Assembly: GCF_902364365.1 (NCBI RefSeq)
Contig: NZ_CABJDN010000014.1
Span: 62,001-126,000, forward strand
Length of the DNA: 64,000 nucleotides
Source: Bacteroides intestinalis
GTDB lineage: Bacteria > Bacteroidota > Bacteroidia > Bacteroidales > Bacteroidaceae
Reading direction: 5' to 3'
The first letter of the stretch is position 1; each line of letters begins with the position of its first letter. Shown one piece after another: positions 59,647 to 64,000 of this stretch. Below the pieces are notes generated by a model that ran no database searches, was not told the DNA's origin, and was given only the letters and a program-made list of their open reading frames with translations. The position numbers and the translations under genes are program-made.

Positions 59647-61464
59647 ATGAAGAAATTATTTATTGCGTTATCTTTGGTAACGTTTTTTAGTTTGGAGAGT
59701 TCGGCACAATGGAAACCGGCCGGAGATAAGATTAAAACTGAATGGGCTGAGCAAATTGAACCTTCAAATGTATTGCCCGAGTACCCAAGACCTATCATGC
59801 AGCGTAATGATTGGAAAAATCTGAATGGGTTGTGGGATTACGCCATTATTGATAAAGGTGGGCATATTCCGGCTGATTTTGAAGGTAAAATACTTGTGCC
59901 GTTTGCTGTGGAATCTTCTTTGTCGGGAGTTGGCAAGAGGATAAACGAAAAGCAGGAATTGGTATATCAACGTAGTTTTGATGTTCCATCGGCTTGGAAA
60001 GGAAAGCAGATTCTGCTGCATTTCGGTGCTGTAGACTGGAAAACAGATGTATGGGTGAATGATGTTAAGGTAGGAAGCCATACCGGAGGATTCACTCCAT
60101 TTTCTTTTGATATTACTCCCGCTTTATCAGCTAAAGGCAGTAACCGTTTGGTTGTAAAGGTTTGGGACCCCACGGATAGAGGACCTCAGCCGCGTGGCAA
60201 GCAAGTCAGCAGACCGGAAGGTATCTGGTATACTCCTGTTACTGGTATCTGGCAGACTGTATGGCTGGAGCCTGTTAGCGGAAAGCATATTGAAAACCTT
60301 CGCATCACTCCTGATATTGATCGCAATTTATTGACAGTAAAGGCTGAACTGAATGCCAATTGTGCAACGGACCTCGTCGAAGTGAATGTATATGATGGCA
60401 ATCAACTGGTAGCTGCCGGTAAAAGTATCAATGGAGAAGCTGTAGAGGTAGCGATGCCCGAAAATGCTAAATTATGGAGTCCTGATTCTCCTTTCCTTTA
60501 TACCTTGAAAGTAAGTTTGAAGGATGGAAATAAAATTGTGGACAAGGTGGATAGCTATGCTGCTATGCGTAAATATTCTACTCGCCGGGATGCTAACGGT
60601 ATTGTACGCCTGGAATTGAATAATGAAGCGTTGTTCCAGTTCGGACCGCTTGATCAAGGTTGGTGGCCTGATGGTTTGTATACAGCTCCTACGGATGAGG
60701 CTTTGCTGTATGACATACAGAAGACGAAAGATTTTGGTTTTAATATGATTCGCAAGCATATCAAAGTTGAGCCTGCCCGTTGGTATACCTATTGTGATCA
60801 GCTTGGAATTATTGTATGGCAAGATATGCCGAGTGGTGACCGCAATCCACAATGGCAGATGCGTCAATATTTTAATGGTACGGAAATGAAGCGTTCTGCT
60901 GAATCTGAAGGTTATTATCGCAAAGAATGGAAGGAAATCATAGATTGTCTGTATTCTTATCCTTGTATTGGTACCTGGGTGCCGTTCAATGAGGCTTGGG
61001 GACAGTTTAAAACGGTAGAAATAGCTGAATGGACAAAGCAATATGATCCGACCCGTCTGGTGAATCCGGCAAGTGGTGGTAACCATTATCCTTGTGGGGA
61101 TATGCTTGACCTGCACCATTATCCTGCACCGGAAATGTTTTTGTATGACGGCCAGCGTGCAACTGTTTTAGGTGAATATGGCGGTATAGGTCTGGTATTG
61201 AAAGATCACCTTTGGGAACCGAACCGTAACTGGGGTTATGTACAGTTCAATTCTTCTAAAGAGGCTACGGATGAATATGTGAAGTATGCCGATATGTTAT
61301 ATCGGATGATTGACAGAGGATTCTCGGCAGCTGTTTATACGCAGACTACTGATGTAGAAGTGGAAGTGAATGGTTTTATAACTTATGACCGTAAGGTAAT
61401 CAAGTTGGATGAAAAGCGTGTGAAAGAAATTAATACACGTATTTGTAATTCACTAAAGAAATAA
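59647..61464 (+). CDS. Secreted GH2-family glycosidase
   Basis: A 605-residue protein with a signal peptide (MKKLFIALSLVTFFSLESSA). It has the GH2 order: jelly-roll sugar-binding domain (QRNDWKNLNGLWDYAI, YQRSFDVPSAWKGKQILLHF), immunoglobulin-like sandwich, then a TIM barrel. The acid/base glutamate is in VPFNEAWGQF and the nucleophile glutamate in VLGEYGGIGL. At 605 residues it is shorter than LacZ-type enzymes and lacks C-terminal extra domains, which is common for Bacteroides exo-GH2 enzymes. Substrate is unknown; beta-galactosidase-, glucuronidase- and mannosidase-type activities are all possible. The sensor gene 24 bp downstream suggests co-transcription. Confidence 0.9.
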   Translation: MKKLFIALSLVTFFSLESSAQWKPAGDKIKTEWAEQIEPSNVLPEYPRPIMQRNDWKNLNGLWDYAIIDKGGHIPADFEGKILVPFAVESSLSGVGKRINEKQELVYQRSFDVPSAWKGKQILLHFGAVDWKTDVWVNDVKVGSHTGGFTPFSFDITPALSAKGSNRLVVKVWDPTDRGPQPRGKQVSRPEGIWYTPVTGIWQTVWLEPVSGKHIENLRITPDIDRNLLTVKAELNANCATDLVEVNVYDGNQLVAAGKSINGEAVEVAMPENAKLWSPDSPFLYTLKVSLKDGNKIVDKVDSYAAMRKYSTRRDANGIVRLELNNEALFQFGPLDQGWWPDGLYTAPTDEALLYDIQKTKDFGFNMIRKHIKVEPARWYTYCDQLGIIVWQDMPSGDRNPQWQMRQYFNGTEMKRSAESEGYYRKEWKEIIDCLYSYPCIGTWVPFNEAWGQFKTVEIAEWTKQYDPTRLVNPASGGNHYPCGDMLDLHHYPAPEMFLYDGQRATVLGEYGGIGLVLKDHLWEPNRNWGYVQFNSSKEATDEYVKYADMLYRMIDRGFSAAVYTQTTDVEVEVNGFITYDRKVIKLDEKRVKEINTRICNSLKK

Positions 61465-61488
61465 TCTTTCCTAAAAAAGGAGGGAACT

Positions 61489-64000
61489 ATGAATCGAACT
61501 ATAATAAAGCTTTTCCTCTGTTTGTGCATAGTGACGGCATTGCCGTCCTATGCCTATAATACCGTTCACTATTATTTCAGAACGGTAGATATCAGAAATG
61601 GTCTTTCACAGAACTCTGTAAACAGGATTTTTCAGGACAAGAAAGGCTTTATGTGGTTTGGTACTAAAGATGGCTTGAGCCGCTACGACGGCTTGTCTTT
61701 CCGTATCTATAACAATGAAAATTCAAATCTGGGCAGGAATTTCATAACGGTACTTTATGAAGATAGTAAAGGGAATATATGGGTAGGTACTGATGGAGGA
61801 CTTTATATTTATAACCCTATACTTGACTCTTTTACTGAATTCAATTTAGTAAGTGATAAAGGAACCGTTATCCGGGATTTTGTGACGATGATAAGGTGTG
61901 ATGAGCACTTAAATCTTTGGATATCAGTTGAAAATCAGGGGTTGTTCTGTTATAATAGTGATGAAAACAAATTACGGAATTATCTTCATGATGCAGGACT
62001 GGCCAATGTTCATCGTTTTTGGTTAAATGGGAATACCTGTTGGCTGGCATTGTATGGAGATAATCTTTACTATACAAAGGCTGGCTTTGAATCGCCTTTG
62101 CAGCCTTTTAAGGATGCAAATGGTAATGAAATATTTAAAGGTGACATTATCAATTGTGAGGTTGTCGGTCCTCATAATTACACTTATATAGCATCATCCA
62201 ACGGATTGACTGAAGTTAATTTTGTGACAGGCAAATCCCGTAGGATTTTGGATGCTTTTGCACGTACGTTAGAATTTAAGTCCGATGATGAATTATGGGT
62301 AGGTACGGAAAAGGGATTGTATATCTATAATTTGACGACTAACAAGATCACACATCTGACAGTACCCGATCAAGATGACTCCTATGCGTTATCAGACAAT
62401 GCTATTTATTCGATTTATCGCGATAGGGAGAATGGGATGTGGGTAGGTTCTTATTTTGGTGGTGTGAATTATTATCCGTATCAATGGACTTATTTTGAGA
62501 AGTTTTATCCGAGAGAGGAGATTAAATTTTTTGGTCGTCGGGTACGTGAAATATGCGAAGGCAACGATGGTACTTTATGGATAGGAACTGAAGATAAAGG
62601 ATTGTTTAATTTTAATCCTGAGACAGAAGAAATGGTGCCATTTGAGCACCCGGATATATATAAAAACGTTCATGCTCTTTGTCTGGATGGAGATGATTTA
62701 TGGGTCGGTACTTTTTCCAGGGGGCTGAATAAAGTGAATTTACGCACAAGGCAAGTGAAGCATTATTCCAGAGACAAGGGTGAGAATTCGTTGACTGCCA
62801 GTGATGCTTTCACCGTTTGTAAGACAACTGCCGAGGATATCTGGATAGGAACGACATCCGGTTTGTTCAAATACAATCGTTCTTTTGATAATTTTACTCA
62901 TATTCCGCAATTAGGAAGTTTGTTTGTTTATGATATTTTGGAAGACTTTGAGGGGAATTTATGGTTTGCTACTTTCTCGAATGGGGTATTCTCTTATAAT
63001 ACTCAGACCCAGCAATGGAAGAGCTATCTCTCAAATGAAAAAGATTCGACCTCACTCTCTTATAACAAAGTGATTTCTATTTGCGAGGATAGTAAGAAGC
63101 GTTTGTGGTTTATGACGATGGGGAAGGGGTTCTGTCGCTATAATCGGGAAACAGATAACTTTACACGTTACGACACGTCAAAAGGACTTCCAAACAATAC
63201 TGTTTACAAAATGGTTGAAGACAGACGGGGAAATCTGTGGGTTACGAGTAATTATGGGCTTACCTGCTTTAATCCGGATACTGAGGCCATGCACGTATAT
63301 ACTACGGCAAATGGATTACTGAGTAATCAGTTTAATTTCCAGTCTGGATATTGTGACAAAAAGGGACGTATCTATTTTGGCAGTATTAATGGGTTTGTCA
63401 TATTCGATCCGTATAATTTTGTGGAGAATAGTTTTCTGCCTCCGGTAGTTATTACTGACTTTTATCTGTTTAATAAACGTTTTTCAGTGGATACTCCGGG
63501 ATCCCCTTTGCAGCAAAATATTACTTATGCCGATGAGATAGAGCTTGATGCAGATCAGAATTCTTTTGCTTTCCAAGTGGCTGCTTTAAGCTATCAGGCA
63601 CCGGAGATGAATCGTCTGATGTATAAATTGGAAGGTTTTGACCAGGAGTGGTATATGTTGGGACGAAACTCTATGATTACCTATTCTAATCTACCCTATG
63701 GAAGCTATACATTACGTATAAAAGGTTCTAATGGTGACGGGAAATGGAATGATGTGGAACGGGTACTTGATGTACGTATTCGTCCTCCGTTTTACTTATC
63801 GGTGTGGGCATACGTTATTTATGTTATCTTGGCGCTGTGTTCATTGGGTGCCACTATTCTATATTTCAGAAGACGGACGCAAGAGAGGCATCGGTTAGCG
63901 ATGGAGAAGTTTGAACGGGAAAAGGAACGTGAACTTTATTCTGCAAAAATTGATTTCTTTACGAATGTAGCACATGAGATACGTACTCCGCTTACGTTAA
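61489..64000 (+). CDS. Hybrid two-component system sensor (partial, 5' part)
   Basis: Starts at the ATG at 61489 after AAAAAAGGAGGGAACT and is open to the window edge (837 codons visible). A signal peptide (about 1-23) is followed by repeated Reg_prop propeller motifs (GLSQNSVNRIFQDKKGFMWF, SKGNIWVGTDGGLY, NDGTLWIGTEDKGL, RRGNLWVTSNYGL) forming two periplasmic propellers. A Y_Y_Y domain (about 690-760; YKLEGFDQEWYML, YGSYTLRIKGSNGDGKW), one membrane helix (about 770-790) and a coiled coil precede the HisKA H-box NVAHEIRTPLTL with His829 as phospho-acceptor. The kinase, receiver and AraC-type regions expected of the family lie beyond 64000. Likely controls a glycan locus including the GH2 gene. 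Confidence 0.93.
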   Translation, partial: MNRTIIKLFLCLCIVTALPSYAYNTVHYYFRTVDIRNGLSQNSVNRIFQDKKGFMWFGTKDGLSRYDGLSFRIYNNENSNLGRNFITVLYEDSKGNIWVGTDGGLYIYNPILDSFTEFNLVSDKGTVIRDFVTMIRCDEHLNLWISVENQGLFCYNSDENKLRNYLHDAGLANVHRFWLNGNTCWLALYGDNLYYTKAGFESPLQPFKDANGNEIFKGDIINCEVVGPHNYTYIASSNGLTEVNFVTGKSRRILDAFARTLEFKSDDELWVGTEKGLYIYNLTTNKITHLTVPDQDDSYALSDNAIYSIYRDRENGMWVGSYFGGVNYYPYQWTYFEKFYPREEIKFFGRRVREICEGNDGTLWIGTEDKGLFNFNPETEEMVPFEHPDIYKNVHALCLDGDDLWVGTFSRGLNKVNLRTRQVKHYSRDKGENSLTASDAFTVCKTTAEDIWIGTTSGLFKYNRSFDNFTHIPQLGSLFVYDILEDFEGNLWFATFSNGVFSYNTQTQQWKSYLSNEKDSTSLSYNKVISICEDSKKRLWFMTMGKGFCRYNRETDNFTRYDTSKGLPNNTVYKMVEDRRGNLWVTSNYGLTCFNPDTEAMHVYTTANGLLSNQFNFQSGYCDKKGRIYFGSINGFVIFDPYNFVENSFLPPVVITDFYLFNKRFSVDTPGSPLQQNITYADEIELDADQNSFAFQVAALSYQAPEMNRLMYKLEGFDQEWYMLGRNSMITYSNLPYGSYTLRIKGSNGDGKWNDVERVLDVRIRPPFYLSVWAYVIYVILALCSLGATILYFRRRTQERHRLAMEKFEREKERELYSAKIDFFTNVAHEIRTPLTL

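Overview
The window is a Bacteroides-type chromosome segment (gut Bacteroidota). This rests on two complete SusC/SusD pairs, many lipoproteins with an SxC-type lipobox, TAnnTTTG-type -7 promoter elements, a hybrid two-component sensor, and Bacteroides-specific families such as DUF3836, DUF3244, BACON/FISUMP and VirE/DUF3874. Species cannot be fixed from sequence alone. I saw no rRNA, tRNA or CRISPR array.

Layout. (1) 1-4.5 kb is a gene graveyard. It holds a YefM-YoeB toxin-antitoxin pair in which both genes carry frameshifts, an intact AAA-ATPase/PD-(D/E)XK gene, a frameshifted VirE/DUF3874 remnant, a four-copy 22-bp tandem repeat and two palindromic elements with related ends. (2) 4.5-18.3 kb (minus strand) is a polysaccharide utilisation locus, transcribed as GH76, GH125, an unclassified six-hairpin glycosidase, a Ser-type sulfatase, GH97, SusC and SusD. 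It looks aimed at an alpha-mannan-like glycan, possibly sulfated, and has no recognisable regulator of its own. (3) 18.4-21.5 kb is a small accessory island: the decayed 3' end of a second copy of the 34-35.5 kb regulator, a transposase fragment, an AT-rich tandem repeat, and an ATPase plus unknown-partner gene pair that resembles two-gene defence cassettes in layout. (4) 21.5-35.5 kb is a ribose/nucleoside scavenging locus resembling the B. thetaiotaomicron rus system. A divergent regulator sits next to a ribokinase, a GRP-family sugar transporter, SusC, SusD, a BACON/FISUMP lipoprotein, two GH43-like propeller lipoproteins and two nucleoside-hydrolase-type proteins. A near-consensus promoter lies in the divergent gap.

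(5) 35.6-54.2 kb is mostly core genes: lgt, an ORF6N-domain gene, panE, ychF, a DUF5703-type glycosidase, an HD-domain protein, a DUF3836 protein, polA, a polyprenyl diphosphate synthase, and the run mnmG-apt-uvrC-dtd-mazG-like-deoC. A parS-like palindrome lies between mnmG and apt. (6) 54.2-59.5 kb holds an array of 11-bp repeats, a TPR membrane-anchored regulator and a compact cassette: DUF3244 protein, 40-residue basic peptide, two DUF2589 proteins, a zinc-ribbon protein, a third DUF2589-like protein and an M15-type peptidase. This cassette is the best candidate here for an undescribed system. (7) 59.6-64 kb holds a secreted GH2 enzyme followed closely by a hybrid two-component sensor that runs off the window just after its phospho-acceptor histidine.
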